A stretch of 64,000 bases of DNA, taken from the NCBI GenBank assembly GCA_021151835.1, contig JAGKWO010000012.1, positions 54,352 to 118,351 on the forward strand. The letters run 5' to 3'. Numbering within the stretch: the stretch's first letter is position 1; each line of letters opens with the position of its first letter. The notes under the pieces are model-generated. The model was not told the origin of the DNA, made no database searches, and worked only from the letters and a program-made list of their open reading frames with translations. Both the position numbers and the translations under genes were made by a program. The DNA is from Gammaproteobacteria bacterium (lineage in GTDB: Bacteria > Pseudomonadota > Gammaproteobacteria > Pseudomonadales > Cellvibrionaceae). Below are positions 1 to 8,524 of the stretch, piece by piece.

Positions 1-2
1 CC

Positions 3-92
3 ACCGGAAAAGCCAACTATGTGCATAAATATTTCCATGTGTTGAAACAGGATGTGAGCCTTGTCATTCACCAAGGCTCGATCAACGACTGA
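3..92 (+). CDS. C-terminal end of an unidentified protein (cut by window start)
   Basis: An open frame enters from the left edge and runs 29 codons to a TGA at 90-92. The visible tail ends VIHQGSIND and has ordinary protein-like composition (several aromatic and hydrophobic residues). Too little is present to name a family. It converges on the minus-strand monooxygenase, whose stop lies 29 bases further on. It could be a chance open frame, but it ends exactly before an AT-rich gap, as expected for a real gene end. Confidence 0.45.
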   Translation, partial: TGKANYVHKYFHVLKQDVSLVIHQGSIND

Positions 93-120
93 ATAAAAAT
101 TTACTTTCGAATAATTAAAA

Positions 121-1491
121 TCATTCGTAGCGGCTAGCCGGGCGGGTTAAACCAAGGCGATCACGCAGTGTTGTGCCTTCGTATTCAGTTCTGAATAATC
201 CGCGCTTTTGCAATTCCGGCACTACTAAATCAGCGAAATCATGTAAGCCACTCGGTAGCAGCGGTGAAAGCACATTGAAACCATCAGCAGCGCCTTGTTC
301 AAACCACTCTTGCATGACATCGGCGACAATTTCAGCGGTACCGATGACAACATTATGACCACGGCCTCCGGCGATACGCGTGTAGAGTTGGCGAATGGTA
401 AGGTTGCCATCTTTCGCCAGGCTGGTGAGCAACGCCTGGCGGCTGCGTTGACCAGTTTCGGTGAGCGGTAATTCGGGTAAGGGCTCGTCAAGCGGATAAC
501 CGCTTAAATCGAAATTGCCGATCATACGACCTAATAAAGCCAGACCTGCTTCGGGTTCGATGAGTTGTTGCAGTTGCTCAAATTTTTCCTGTGCTTCTTC
601 AGTCGTTTTTCCAACCACGACATAAATGCCGGGCATAATTTTTACCGAATCGGGATCGCGCCCGAATTGCGCCGCGCGGTTTTTAATATCGCGATAAAAA
701 TCCTGTGCTGGCGCTAACGCCGGATGTGCGGTGAAAACGACATCCGCCGTGCGTGCAGCGAGTGTGCGGCCTGCTTCAGAGGAACCTGCTTGTACAATCA
801 CCGGGCGGCCTTGCACCGGACGCGCAACATTGAGTGGACCACTCACCGAAAAATGTTTGCCGGTATGATTTAACACATGCAGTTTTTGTGGATCGTAATA
901 TTGCCCCGCGGTTTTATCGCGGATAAATGCATCATCATCCCAACTGTCCCATAATCCACTGACTACTTCGAAAAACTCTTCGGCGCGCTCATAGCGTTCA
1001 GCATGGGCGAAATGTTCGGCGCGGCCAAAGTTGGTGGCTTCCGCTGCGGCGTCGGAGGTGACCAGATTCCAACCCGCGCGGCCGTTACTCAAATAATCGA
1101 GCGACGCAAATTTACGGGCGATGTGATAGGGCTCGTTAAAACTCGTTGTCTGCGTGCAAATCAAACCGATATGTTCAGTCACTGCCGAGAGCGCCGCCAT
1201 TAATGTCAGCGGTTCAAAATAATCGGCACGTGCAACTTTATCGGAGCCTTTACCCAAGGTAACGGCAACGTTATCGGCAACAAACACGGCATCAAATAAC
1301 GCGCGCTCGGCGGTTTGCGCGAGGTGTTTGTAATGCGCGAAATTCAAGCCGCTATCGGCCGGTACATCAGGGTGACGCCAGGCGCCGACGTGATGACCGG
1401 TGGGAATTAGAAATGCGCCCAATTTTATCTGGCGTGCGTGCGCAGTTGATTTTTTTTCAGTTGCGGAAACTGGGTTGGTTGATAAAGTCAT
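121..1491 (-). CDS. LLM-class flavin-dependent monooxygenase (NtaA/SnaA/DszA-type)
   Basis: A 456-residue cytosolic protein of the luciferase-like monooxygenase family. Its length and long insertions fit the NtaA/SnaA/DszA branch, in which FMNH2-dependent enzymes oxidise nitrilotriacetate, pristinamycin or organosulfur compounds. Diagnostic segments are KLGAFLIPTGHHVGAWRHP near the N-terminus, the GRAGWNLVTS segment, RPVIVQAGSSEAGR, and a C-terminal ADGFNVLSP. The ATG at 1489-1491 has GGGA a few bases upstream; the open frame extends 38 codons further but without a better site. The upstream gene on the same strand is a TonB-dependent receptor, a pairing common in sulfonate or sulfate-ester scavenging loci (inference). 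No reductase partner is adjacent. Substrate unknown. Confidence 0.88.
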   Translation of the reverse strand: MTLSTNPVSATEKKSTAHARQIKLGAFLIPTGHHVGAWRHPDVPADSGLNFAHYKHLAQTAERALFDAVFVADNVAVTLGKGSDKVARADYFEPLTLMAALSAVTEHIGLICTQTTSFNEPYHIARKFASLDYLSNGRAGWNLVTSDAAAEATNFGRAEHFAHAERYERAEEFFEVVSGLWDSWDDDAFIRDKTAGQYYDPQKLHVLNHTGKHFSVSGPLNVARPVQGRPVIVQAGSSEAGRTLAARTADVVFTAHPALAPAQDFYRDIKNRAAQFGRDPDSVKIMPGIYVVVGKTTEEAQEKFEQLQQLIEPEAGLALLGRMIGNFDLSGYPLDEPLPELPLTETGQRSRQALLTSLAKDGNLTIRQLYTRIAGGRGHNVVIGTAEIVADVMQEWFEQGAADGFNVLSPLLPSGLHDFADLVVPELQKRGLFRTEYEGTTLRDRLGLTRPASRYE

Positions 1492-1596
1492 GGCAATCCC
1501 GTTTGTTAAAAGATCAATACGCAGTAAATATAAGTCCTGGCGTAGCATCTTGTCGTTAATGGAAGCCCCGTGGCGTAAACCAGCAAACGGCGGGAA

Positions 1597-1618
1597 AGGA
1601 TTCACAAGGGTGAATCCT
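1597..1618. repeat. Perfect inverted repeat (9-bp arms) upstream of the monooxygenase
   Basis: Arms AGGATTCAC (1597-1605) and GTGAATCCT (1610-1618) flank a 4-base loop. It lies about 105 bases upstream of the monooxygenase start, between that gene and the receptor. No T-tract follows on either strand, so it is more like an operator or stable hairpin than an intrinsic terminator. Confidence 0.55.
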
Positions 1619-1651
1619 ATCGATAATTCTTCACAGCATTTCTATCTTGTT

Positions 1652-1681
1652 TCGTCATGCCCGGTAAGCCGGGTATGACGA
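1652..1681. repeat. Strong 13-bp hairpin (REP-like) after the TonB receptor gene
   Basis: The arms TCGTCATGCCCGG (1652-1664) and CCGGGTATGACGA (1669-1681) pair fully with one G-T and a TAAG loop. It sits 48 bases past the receptor stop (minus strand) but is not followed by a T-run. The CGTCAT...CCCGG...ATGACG form resembles extragenic palindromes dispersed in many proteobacterial genomes. It may protect the 3' end of the receptor mRNA. Confidence 0.6.
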
Positions 1682-1729
1682 AGATTTATTTTTCAAACAA
1701 CGAAATATATTTTTTTGATCTTCCCGGAA

Positions 1730-4021
1730 TTAAAAATCCCAACGTGCATTTACACCAAAATAGCGCTCATCATCACGCGGCACTGCGCGGTAGAGACCAC
1801 CATTCGCTTGTTGCAGGAATGATGCGTAGGATTCATCGGCCAGGTTTTTACCGAGCACGGCAACGCGCCAGCCTTTATCCGGATCAGACAATGCCACACT
1901 CGCGTTCCATATTCCGTAAGAATCCTGGATCGTATCCGGCGTTTGGCTCAAGTCGTATTGCACTTCGCTTTGCCAGTGGTAATCGGTACCTAAATCGATC
2001 ACCAAACCATTGCTCAAATTGATTGCATAGTTTGCTTGCACGCTGCCTTTTACATCAGGCGAGAAGGGCAGTGGTTTTCCATTCACACTGGCCGCTGCAA
2101 TTTGGGCGGGCGTTAAACCGGATGGAATTTTGAAGTCATCAATTCGTGCATCAATTTTTGCAATCGCACCGGATAGGGTAAATTGCGGAGTCACCTTCGC
2201 TTCAAAATCAATTTCAACACCCTGCGATGACACTTCACCGGCATTGATCAACCGCGTTACCACGGTACCGGCAACCACATCGCGGAAGTTGGCTTGGTAG
2301 TTATCGTATTTCGTATCGAACAGCGCAGCGTTAAAACGCAGGCGATTATTAAACAATGTCGATTTCAAACCGAGTTCAACTGAATCAGAAGTTTCTGGTG
2401 CAAGTGGCAAGTGATCGCCGTTTATTGCCGCTGCGTTAAAGAACACGTTGTAGGCCGGGCCTTTGTAACCTTGGGAATAAGTCAGGTAAGTGATGACTTC
2501 TTCTGTCAAATCAAATTCAGCGCCGACACGACCAGACACTTTATCTTCACTGGTGCTACCCGCACCGGATTCGCCCGGGCGAATTCCCGGTTGCGATGCA
2601 GTCGAGGTAGAAACGCGTGCGTGATTAAATTCGATATCGTCATTGGTCCAACGCAAACCGGCGAGCGTGCGAAAACGATCAGTGAAATTAAATGTGGTTT
2701 CACCGAAGACCGAATAGCTGGTGGTATCAACGTTGTAATCAGCAATACCGGTGTGTGGCACACCGGCAACGGTGATGATGTCGCGGCGATAACGTTGATC
2801 ATCTTCAGTGGTCAGGTAATACAAACCGGCAACATACTCAACAAAATTTCCTTTCGGTGATGCCAAACGTAATTCTTGTGAGAGTTGATTGAAATCTACC
2901 TCGCCACGGTCATGGGATTGTGCTTGCACATTCGGAATGACTGCAGGCAAACGGTCGCCGTCCTGAATCTGAATATTTTCCCAGGTGCGATAGGCGGTGA
3001 TTGATGTGAGTGTATGCTCACCAAAAGTCCAATCGAGCTGCGCCGATAAACCCTGGTTTTCATCATCAACATTGGTTTTCAGGTTGTGATTGATTTTGCG
3101 ATTTTCTTCCCCGGCAACAACGGGCGATCCACCGGCGACCACTGCCGGATTGGTTGGCGTAACTACGCCGGTTGGATACGCTGTTGTGCTGTTGCGATAG
3201 AGCACACCCACAGGAATGGTGTCATCGGATTTCAAATGGTCAGCAGCGAGTGTAATTTGTAAATCTTCAGCGGGTGTTAATACCAATTTACCGCGCACGC
3301 CTTTTTTACTATAGCCATTGACTTTATCGCCATTGAACACGTTGGTGACGTTGCCATCGTAATCGCCCCATAACACGGCGAGTGAACCCCGTGCATTATC
3401 ATGTAATGAACCGGAAATTCCGGCGCTGATACGTTTTTCATCGCCGCCACCAAAATAAGCGGTATCGATAAAACCGGTGGTATCCGCAGTGGGTTCTTTG
3501 GTCACAATATTGAGCACGCCGGCCGATGCATTTTTACCGAATAATGTACCTTGTGGTCCGCGCAGTACTTCAATGCGCTCGATATTAAATAAATCCAATG
3601 TTGCCTGGCCTGCACGCGCATAAACTACGCCGTCGATAACAGTAGATACCGTTGGCTCGACGCCCGGTGATGTAGAAATCGTTCCAACACCGCGTACAAA
3701 CAATGAGGCATCTTTATTGGATGCGTTGGTGCGGAAGTTTAATGTCGGTACGACAGCGGCGATAGTCGCAACGCTATTGCGATTGGTTTTTGCCAGCTCA
3801 TCACCTTTTAATACTGATACTGCCACCGGAACATTTTGCAATGACTCCGCGCGACGCGTTGCAGTGACGGTGATGGTTTCAAGTGTAGCGTTATAGGCTT
3901 TGCTGTCAGTAGCTTGTGCCAATGCAATTCCAGGAAGTGTGGTCACTATAGCGGTGATCAATGCTAAGGGTCGCAAACGGAAATTACGGATTGTCGGTGG
4001 TAAAAAATAGCGATGACTCAT
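1730..4021 (-). CDS. TonB-dependent outer-membrane receptor
   Basis: A 763-residue receptor for TonB/ExbBD-powered uptake of an unknown ligand. A signal peptide ends near GIALAQA. A TonB-box-like TITVTATRR follows, then the plug domain (NVPVAVSVL, the IERIEVLRGPQGTLFGKNAS motif, GVLNIVTKEP), then a 22-strand-type barrel ending in NARWDF with a terminal Phe. The ATG at 4019-4021 has GGGAG seven bases upstream; an upstream TTG would add four residues. The monooxygenase lies downstream on the same strand. The gene starts 110 bases after the sugar ABC operon and probably has its own promoter there. It could serve the sugar transporter or the monooxygenase. Confidence 0.92.
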   Translation of the reverse strand: MSHRYFLPPTIRNFRLRPLALITAIVTTLPGIALAQATDSKAYNATLETITVTATRRAESLQNVPVAVSVLKGDELAKTNRNSVATIAAVVPTLNFRTNASNKDASLFVRGVGTISTSPGVEPTVSTVIDGVVYARAGQATLDLFNIERIEVLRGPQGTLFGKNASAGVLNIVTKEPTADTTGFIDTAYFGGGDEKRISAGISGSLHDNARGSLAVLWGDYDGNVTNVFNGDKVNGYSKKGVRGKLVLTPAEDLQITLAADHLKSDDTIPVGVLYRNSTTAYPTGVVTPTNPAVVAGGSPVVAGEENRKINHNLKTNVDDENQGLSAQLDWTFGEHTLTSITAYRTWENIQIQDGDRLPAVIPNVQAQSHDRGEVDFNQLSQELRLASPKGNFVEYVAGLYYLTTEDDQRYRRDIITVAGVPHTGIADYNVDTTSYSVFGETTFNFTDRFRTLAGLRWTNDDIEFNHARVSTSTASQPGIRPGESGAGSTSEDKVSGRVGAEFDLTEEVITYLTYSQGYKGPAYNVFFNAAAINGDHLPLAPETSDSVELGLKSTLFNNRLRFNAALFDTKYDNYQANFRDVVAGTVVTRLINAGEVSSQGVEIDFEAKVTPQFTLSGAIAKIDARIDDFKIPSGLTPAQIAAASVNGKPLPFSPDVKGSVQANYAINLSNGLVIDLGTDYHWQSEVQYDLSQTPDTIQDSYGIWNASVALSDPDKGWRVAVLGKNLADESYASFLQQANGGLYRAVPRDDERYFGVNARWDF

Positions 4022-4034
4022 GATATCTCCCAAA

Positions 4035-4054
4035 GCGTTAATTTTTTTTAACGC
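4035..4054. promoter_or_regulatory. Inverted repeat in the 5' region of the TonB receptor
   Basis: Arms GCGTTAA (4035-4041) and TTAACGC (4048-4054) flank a loop of six T, immediately upstream of the receptor ribosome binding site. It could be an operator half-site pair or an mRNA hairpin near the start codon. A separate ACCGGT core at 4080-4085 resembles the centre of the operator at 8439-8452, but its flanks do not match well. Confidence 0.35.
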
Positions 4055-4130
4055 GTAACTAGTGGTGAATGCAAAACTGACCGGTGTGGTGTGGCCGCTA
4101 CAGTTCCTGTATAGCGAGGCTTTAGTGTGG

Positions 4131-4976
4131 TTAGCCTTTCATACCGCCAGCGGTGAGATTGCCAACCAGCCGCTGCTGGGAGAAGGCAATCAATATCACC
4201 AGGGGCACAATGCCCACGATCAGTGCTGCTGAAATAAGTGGCCAGGGAAACGTAAACTCGCCCTGGTAGAACAAAATTCCCACTGGTAGGGTTCGGTTTT
4301 CGGGCGCGGCGTTAAGCACCAGCGCGAACAAAAATTCATCCCAGGCATTCACAAAGGCCAGGGTGCCGGCGGTAATTACACCGGGTAAGGAAAGCGGCAG
4401 CACAATGCGCCAGAGCGCGCCGAGGCGACTGCATCCATCGAGCATTGCGGCTTGTTCAAGGCTTTCCGGCAAGCTTTTGAAAAAAGCCACCAACACCAAA
4501 ATGCATACCGGCAAACTCAATACGGCATTGGGCAAAATCAATGCGAGCCAGGTATTTAATAGACCGAGTGCGCGCATCATTTCAAACAGCGGCACTTGCA
4601 AGGTGGCAGGTGGGCACATGGCGAGTGCGATTAAACCGACTAACCATAATCCCGCTTTCGGTAAAGCGAGACGTGCAAACGCGTACGCAGCGCCGATGGA
4701 AATCACTAGCGCTAATAATGCAGATAACAATGCAATCGCCAAACTATTGCCGAGAAATAACAGCAACGGCTGCTGGCTAAACGCTTGTTGGTAATTTACC
4801 AGGGATGCAGTTTCCGGTAACCAGGTAATAGGGGTTGCGGCAAGTTCCACTTCCGTTTTTAACGAGGTCAGGAAAATCCAGATCACCGGAAATAATCCGT
4901 TGATCAACACAATCGCTAGTATTAACCACAGCAATACACGCGCTAACAATTGTGGAGCGAATTGGTTTTTGTTCAT
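4131..4976 (-). CDS. Sugar ABC transporter permease, MalG-type
   Basis: A 281-residue inner-membrane permease with six predicted helices and the family-wide cytoplasmic EAA loop (EQAAMLDGCSRLGALWRIVL followed by PLSLPG), which docks on the ATPase. It is the second permease of a carbohydrate uptake-1 family transporter. The ATG at 4974-4976 overlaps the stop of the upstream permease by one base and has GGAGG upstream; a GTG three bases earlier is possible. Last gene of a four-gene operon: ATPase, binding protein, MalF-type permease, MalG-type permease. Sugar not identifiable from sequence. Confidence 0.93.
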   Translation of the reverse strand: MNKNQFAPQLLARVLLWLILAIVLINGLFPVIWIFLTSLKTEVELAATPITWLPETASLVNYQQAFSQQPLLLFLGNSLAIALLSALLALVISIGAAYAFARLALPKAGLWLVGLIALAMCPPATLQVPLFEMMRALGLLNTWLALILPNAVLSLPVCILVLVAFFKSLPESLEQAAMLDGCSRLGALWRIVLPLSLPGVITAGTLAFVNAWDEFLFALVLNAAPENRTLPVGILFYQGEFTFPWPLISAALIVGIVPLVILIAFSQQRLVGNLTAGGMKG

Positions 4977-5875
4977 CACACGCTCCTCCGCAAATGTTTT
5001 AAATAGGGCAGGCTGATAATCAGCGACATTAAAAACAGCAATACTGCGAGTGAGGAACCGTAACCAATATCCAGGTATTCCATGCTCACGGTATTCACCA
5101 ACATTGCCAATGTTTGTGTTGCCTGGCCGGGACCGCCCTGGGTCATGGCATAGGGAATATCAAATGTTTGTACCGCACTCAGCGTGCGGAAAATCAATGC
5201 GACCAGAATGGCCGGCATCAACAAGGGTAACGTGATGTGGCGAAAGCGTTGCCAGCGGTTGGCTCCTTCCAGATCGGCGGCTTCATATAAACTTTGTGGA
5301 ATGGTTTGCAAACCGGGCAATAAAATCAACGCAACAAATGACGATGTTTTCCAGGTAACCGCAATCACCACCGAAAAAAATGCCCAACCGGGGGATAACA
5401 AAAATGCAACAGGTTGATAACCGAAGCGGCGCAATAAATCATTCACTACACCGTAATCACTGTGGAAAAACCACGCGAAAATCATTCCGGTAAAACTCAT
5501 TGGTAATACCCAGGGCAATAACAGGGCAAGGCGAATAGGCCAGCGCCAGCGGAAATTAATATTTCCAGCGAGTGCCAATAACAATCCCAACACCAATGCA
5601 CCAGGCACAGTAATTAAAGTGAGCGCAAGGGTTACGAAAAATGCAGAGTGCACGTCGCGGTCTTCCAGTGCGTAGAGATAATTTTCCAAACCGATAAATA
5701 TCCCCGGTGCCTGATCGGTGAGACGCAAGCTGAAAAAACTATCGTAAAAGATTCGCCCTAATGGATAAGCCACTAATGACAACAATAAAATTACTGCCGG
5801 TGTAACCAATACCAAACCAAGCAAGCGATCACTGCGGCGTAATGAGTTGTGATGTGCAACACGTGAACTAATCAT
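4976..5875 (-). CDS. Sugar ABC transporter permease, MalF-type
   Basis: A 299-residue inner-membrane permease of the sugar (CUT1) ABC family. It has an N-terminal helix (LVLVTPAVILLLSLVAYPLG), a periplasmic stretch mentioning FIGLENY, and an EAA loop (YEAADLEGANRWQRFRHITL, then PLLMPA). The start ATG overlaps the stop of the binding-protein gene by four bases (ATGA), which implies translational coupling. Its partner is the MalG-type permease that overlaps its own stop. Confidence 0.93.
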   Translation of the reverse strand: MISSRVAHHNSLRRSDRLLGLVLVTPAVILLLSLVAYPLGRIFYDSFFSLRLTDQAPGIFIGLENYLYALEDRDVHSAFFVTLALTLITVPGALVLGLLLALAGNINFRWRWPIRLALLLPWVLPMSFTGMIFAWFFHSDYGVVNDLLRRFGYQPVAFLLSPGWAFFSVVIAVTWKTSSFVALILLPGLQTIPQSLYEAADLEGANRWQRFRHITLPLLMPAILVALIFRTLSAVQTFDIPYAMTQGGPGQATQTLAMLVNTVSMEYLDIGYGSSLAVLLFLMSLIISLPYLKHLRRSV

Positions 5876-7185
5876 GGCTGCACGATTCCTGTTGTAATTG
5901 ATGTTGCAGGTGCGCTGCGCAAAATGCGCGTGAGGCGACGTTCAATATCATTCACGCCTTCATTCACCGTCATTGAGCCACCCAGCACCGCTGATGTTGC
6001 CGAGCGAACGGCGTTGGACACTTCGGCATAACGCGGCGTGACCGGGCGCGATTTAGCGGTGAGCAACACCGGTTCAGCAAACGGTAGCCAGGGAATTTGC
6101 GCGTTTAATGTTTGGTCGCGATACAGTGCAGTACGCGTTGGTAGCAAGCCGCCTTTTAATGCGAGATAAGTTGATACTTCTGTCGATCCCAAATAACGCA
6201 CTAGCGCGACTGTTTCCGCTTTATGGCGGGAGAATGCCGACACTGCCCATTGATAACCGCCAATGCAACTCGCATGCTCTCCACCGGCAATTTTCGGTAA
6301 GCGAATCACGCCGATAGTGTTGCGCACACGCGAATCTGCGTCGCGCTGGAACCTGTCCCAGGCGAACCCCCAGTTGATAGCAAATATTACTTTGCCGGCT
6401 TTGAAATCATTTACGGTATCGCCCGTTTTTATTTCCGCGACGGTTTTTTTAATCACACCTTGTGCAATCAGATCGCGCCACAATTGCAAACCCCTGGCCG
6501 CATGGGCGCGATTAAAATTCAGGTGACCATCATGATCAATAACATAGGAACCCTGGCTCCAGTAAGGCAACAGGAATGTGCAGACTGCGCCTTCAATCGG
6601 TGCGCCTTGAATGGATAACCCTTGCAGGTTTGCATCATTTTCGCGAGCGAGAATGGTGCGTGCAGCACTCGCTAATTCATCCCAGGTTTCCGGCGGAGTA
6701 ACGCCGTATCGCTCCAGCAAATCCTTGCGGTAATACATAAACATGGCATCGCTGTACGCCGGCAGGGCGACGAGTCGATTGCCAACCCAATTGGCTTCGC
6801 GATACACCGGTAAATATTCGCTAAATAATTGTTCAGCGTACGTGCCCACATAATTATTTAGCGGTTCTGTCCAGCCGGCAGCGGCAAATTGCGCGGGGCT
6901 GGTGATGTCCAGGATAAATGCATCGTAAGTGGAGTCTTTGGCATTGAGCAGCGTCGTTAAATATTTGCGCTGTAATTCGGCTGTTGCGCTGCCCACACTG
7001 ATTTGGACACGCACGCCGGGATTTCGTGTTTCGTAATCGTCGAGCAATTTGCGCAATAAATCGGGACGTGTGGTATTACCACCAGCAAACAGGCGCAATT
7101 CAATAGGTGCATCGGTGGCGCGCACTGACCAGCTTGCCGTGAGCAGCACAAACGCGAGCAATGATTCAAGCAACAACAACTTCAT
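5872..7185 (-). CDS. Periplasmic sugar-binding protein of the ABC transporter
   Basis: A 437-residue extracellular solute-binding protein, family 1 (MalE-like), that delivers a carbohydrate to the two permeases. A signal peptide (LLLLESLLAFVLLTASWSVRA) leads into IELRLFAGGNTTRPDLLRKL and a typical EPLNNYV / YWSQGSYVI / GGYQWAVS architecture. The ATG at 7183-7185 overlaps the stop of the ATPase gene by one base. No lipobox is evident, so it should be soluble in the periplasm. Ligand unknown; maltose-like or xylo-oligosaccharides are possibilities only. Confidence 0.92.
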   Translation of the reverse strand: MKLLLLESLLAFVLLTASWSVRATDAPIELRLFAGGNTTRPDLLRKLLDDYETRNPGVRVQISVGSATAELQRKYLTTLLNAKDSTYDAFILDITSPAQFAAAGWTEPLNNYVGTYAEQLFSEYLPVYREANWVGNRLVALPAYSDAMFMYYRKDLLERYGVTPPETWDELASAARTILARENDANLQGLSIQGAPIEGAVCTFLLPYWSQGSYVIDHDGHLNFNRAHAARGLQLWRDLIAQGVIKKTVAEIKTGDTVNDFKAGKVIFAINWGFAWDRFQRDADSRVRNTIGVIRLPKIAGGEHASCIGGYQWAVSAFSRHKAETVALVRYLGSTEVSTYLALKGGLLPTRTALYRDQTLNAQIPWLPFAEPVLLTAKSRPVTPRYAEVSNAVRSATSAVLGGSMTVNEGVNDIERRLTRILRSAPATSITTGIVQP

Positions 7186-8423
7186 CAAGGCAGGGTCTCC
7201 ATTGACGTGGTGTTGGAAAATTGTGTTGCTAAATTCACGCGCGTTTGCGCATCAAACCAGTGCAAGTGCTGATTGTCTATCGTGACAGGCAGTGTGGTTG
7301 CTGTTGCTAAATTGCGATCTGCTGCCCAACGCCCGGTCAGTTGCTGGCCGTGTACAGTTAACGTCACAATTGTTTCGGCGCCGAGTGGTTCAATTAATAA
7401 GATGCAGGCGATGGTGGTTTCTGTTTGATGTTGGGCGCGCAGTACTGCCTCAGGGCGCAGGCCGAGAATAACTTCATCGCCTTGATAATCAGAAAATGCC
7501 GCCGGCAATGGCAGGAATAAATCGCCCAGAGAAACGCCTCGAATTCCTTTATGGGGGCGCAACGGCAGCGTCAATAAATTCATTTCCGGTGAGCCGATAA
7601 AACCCGCTACAAACGTCGTTGCTGGTTGGTTGTAGATTTCATCGGGCGTACCGTATTGTTCGACTTTGCCGTTCGCCATAACCGCGATGCGATCTGCCAG
7701 GGTCATTGCTTCGATTTGATCGTGCGTCACATACAAGGTGGTGATGCCAAATTGCTGATGCAATTTTTTAATTTCCACGCGCATTTCATTGCGCAGTTTT
7801 ACATCGAGGTTGGAAAGTGGTTCATCGAATAAAAATAAACGCGCATGGCGGGCGAGGGCACGGCCAATCGCAACGCGCTGGCGCTGGCCACCGGAAAGTG
7901 CTGCCGGTTTGCGCGGTAAAAATTCGGTGATTTGCAATTGCGCGGCAACTTCATTGACGCGGCGTTCGATTTCGGCTTTTGCTGCACCGCGCACACGTAA
8001 GCCAAAGGCGATATTCTCAAACACGGTTTTATGCGGATAGAGCGCGTAATCCTGGAACACCATAGCAATATCGCGCTTGCTTGGCGGCAAGTTGTTTACC
8101 GATTGATCCCCGATAAGGATTTCGCCTTCGCTGACGCTTTCAAGGCCTGCGACCATGCGTAACAAAGTCGATTTGCCACAGCCGGACGGACCGACCAACA
8201 CAACGAACTCGCCGGCATTGACTTCCAGGTCCACACCCGCCAGAGTCTGGCGCGCGTTATCGTAGCGTTTGGCCACCGCACGCAACGAAAGTGTAAAGCG
8301 CTCGCCATTGCGATTGAGAGCAGCTGTGGCATCGCCCGCAGCTGCTGATTTCTCAACAGATTGGGTTGCTGGATCAGGGCGATGAAACAAACCGACGCTG
8401 GAAATAAGATTTAAGATGCTCAC
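7185..8423 (-). CDS. Sugar ABC transporter ATP-binding protein, MalK/UgpC-type
   Basis: ATPase subunit with Walker A GPSGCGKST, signature LSGGQRQRVAIGRALARH, Walker B LFLFDEPLSNLD and the D-loop/H-switch TLYVTHDQIEAM, plus the C-terminal TOBE/OB regulatory region typical of MalK/UgpC. The frame is open up to an ATG at 8453, but I prefer GTG 8423 (412 residues). A promoter (TTGAAA 8482-8487, 16-bp spacer, TATATT 8460-8465) predicts transcription starting near 8453, and a purine-rich AAGAAGAG precedes the GTG by 8 bases. First gene of the operon. The roughly 40 residues before the ATPase fold are unusual for the family. Confidence 0.92.
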   Translation of the reverse strand: MSILNLISSVGLFHRPDPATQSVEKSAAAGDATAALNRNGERFTLSLRAVAKRYDNARQTLAGVDLEVNAGEFVVLVGPSGCGKSTLLRMVAGLESVSEGEILIGDQSVNNLPPSKRDIAMVFQDYALYPHKTVFENIAFGLRVRGAAKAEIERRVNEVAAQLQITEFLPRKPAALSGGQRQRVAIGRALARHARLFLFDEPLSNLDVKLRNEMRVEIKKLHQQFGITTLYVTHDQIEAMTLADRIAVMANGKVEQYGTPDEIYNQPATTFVAGFIGSPEMNLLTLPLRPHKGIRGVSLGDLFLPLPAAFSDYQGDEVILGLRPEAVLRAQHQTETTIACILLIEPLGAETIVTLTVHGQQLTGRWAADRNLATATTLPVTIDNQHLHWFDAQTRVNLATQFSNTTSMETLP

Positions 8424-8438
8424 GCGCAATGCTCTTCT

Positions 8439-8452
8439 TGTTACCGGTAACA
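8439..8452. promoter_or_regulatory. LacI/GntR-type operator, 14-bp perfect palindrome
   Basis: TGTTACCGGTAACA is fully palindromic. It has the TGTTA-N4-TAACA architecture I recall for GntR-type LacI-family repressors. It lies at the predicted +1 of the ABC operon and about 80 bases from the divergent repressor start, so binding should block the operon and perhaps the repressor itself. Binding by the neighbouring regulator is inferred. Confidence 0.75.
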
Positions 8453-8459
8453 TTGGCGC

Positions 8460-8487
8460 AATATAATAAATGGCACTTAAGTTTCAA
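8460..8487 (-). promoter_or_regulatory. Predicted sigma-70 promoter of the sugar ABC operon
   Basis: On the minus strand TTGAAA (8482-8487) and TATATT (8460-8465) are separated by 16 bases. The expected start is about seven bases on, inside the palindromic operator. This fits repression by the divergently encoded LacI protein. Confidence 0.5.
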
Positions 8488-8524
8488 AAGAATACTTGGT
8501 TATCCTTATATACGATAAAAGCAT

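Noticed and set aside
4076..4089. Second LacI operator before the TonB receptor
   Set aside because: Only the ACCGGT centre agrees with the 8439-8452 palindrome; the arms do not pair.
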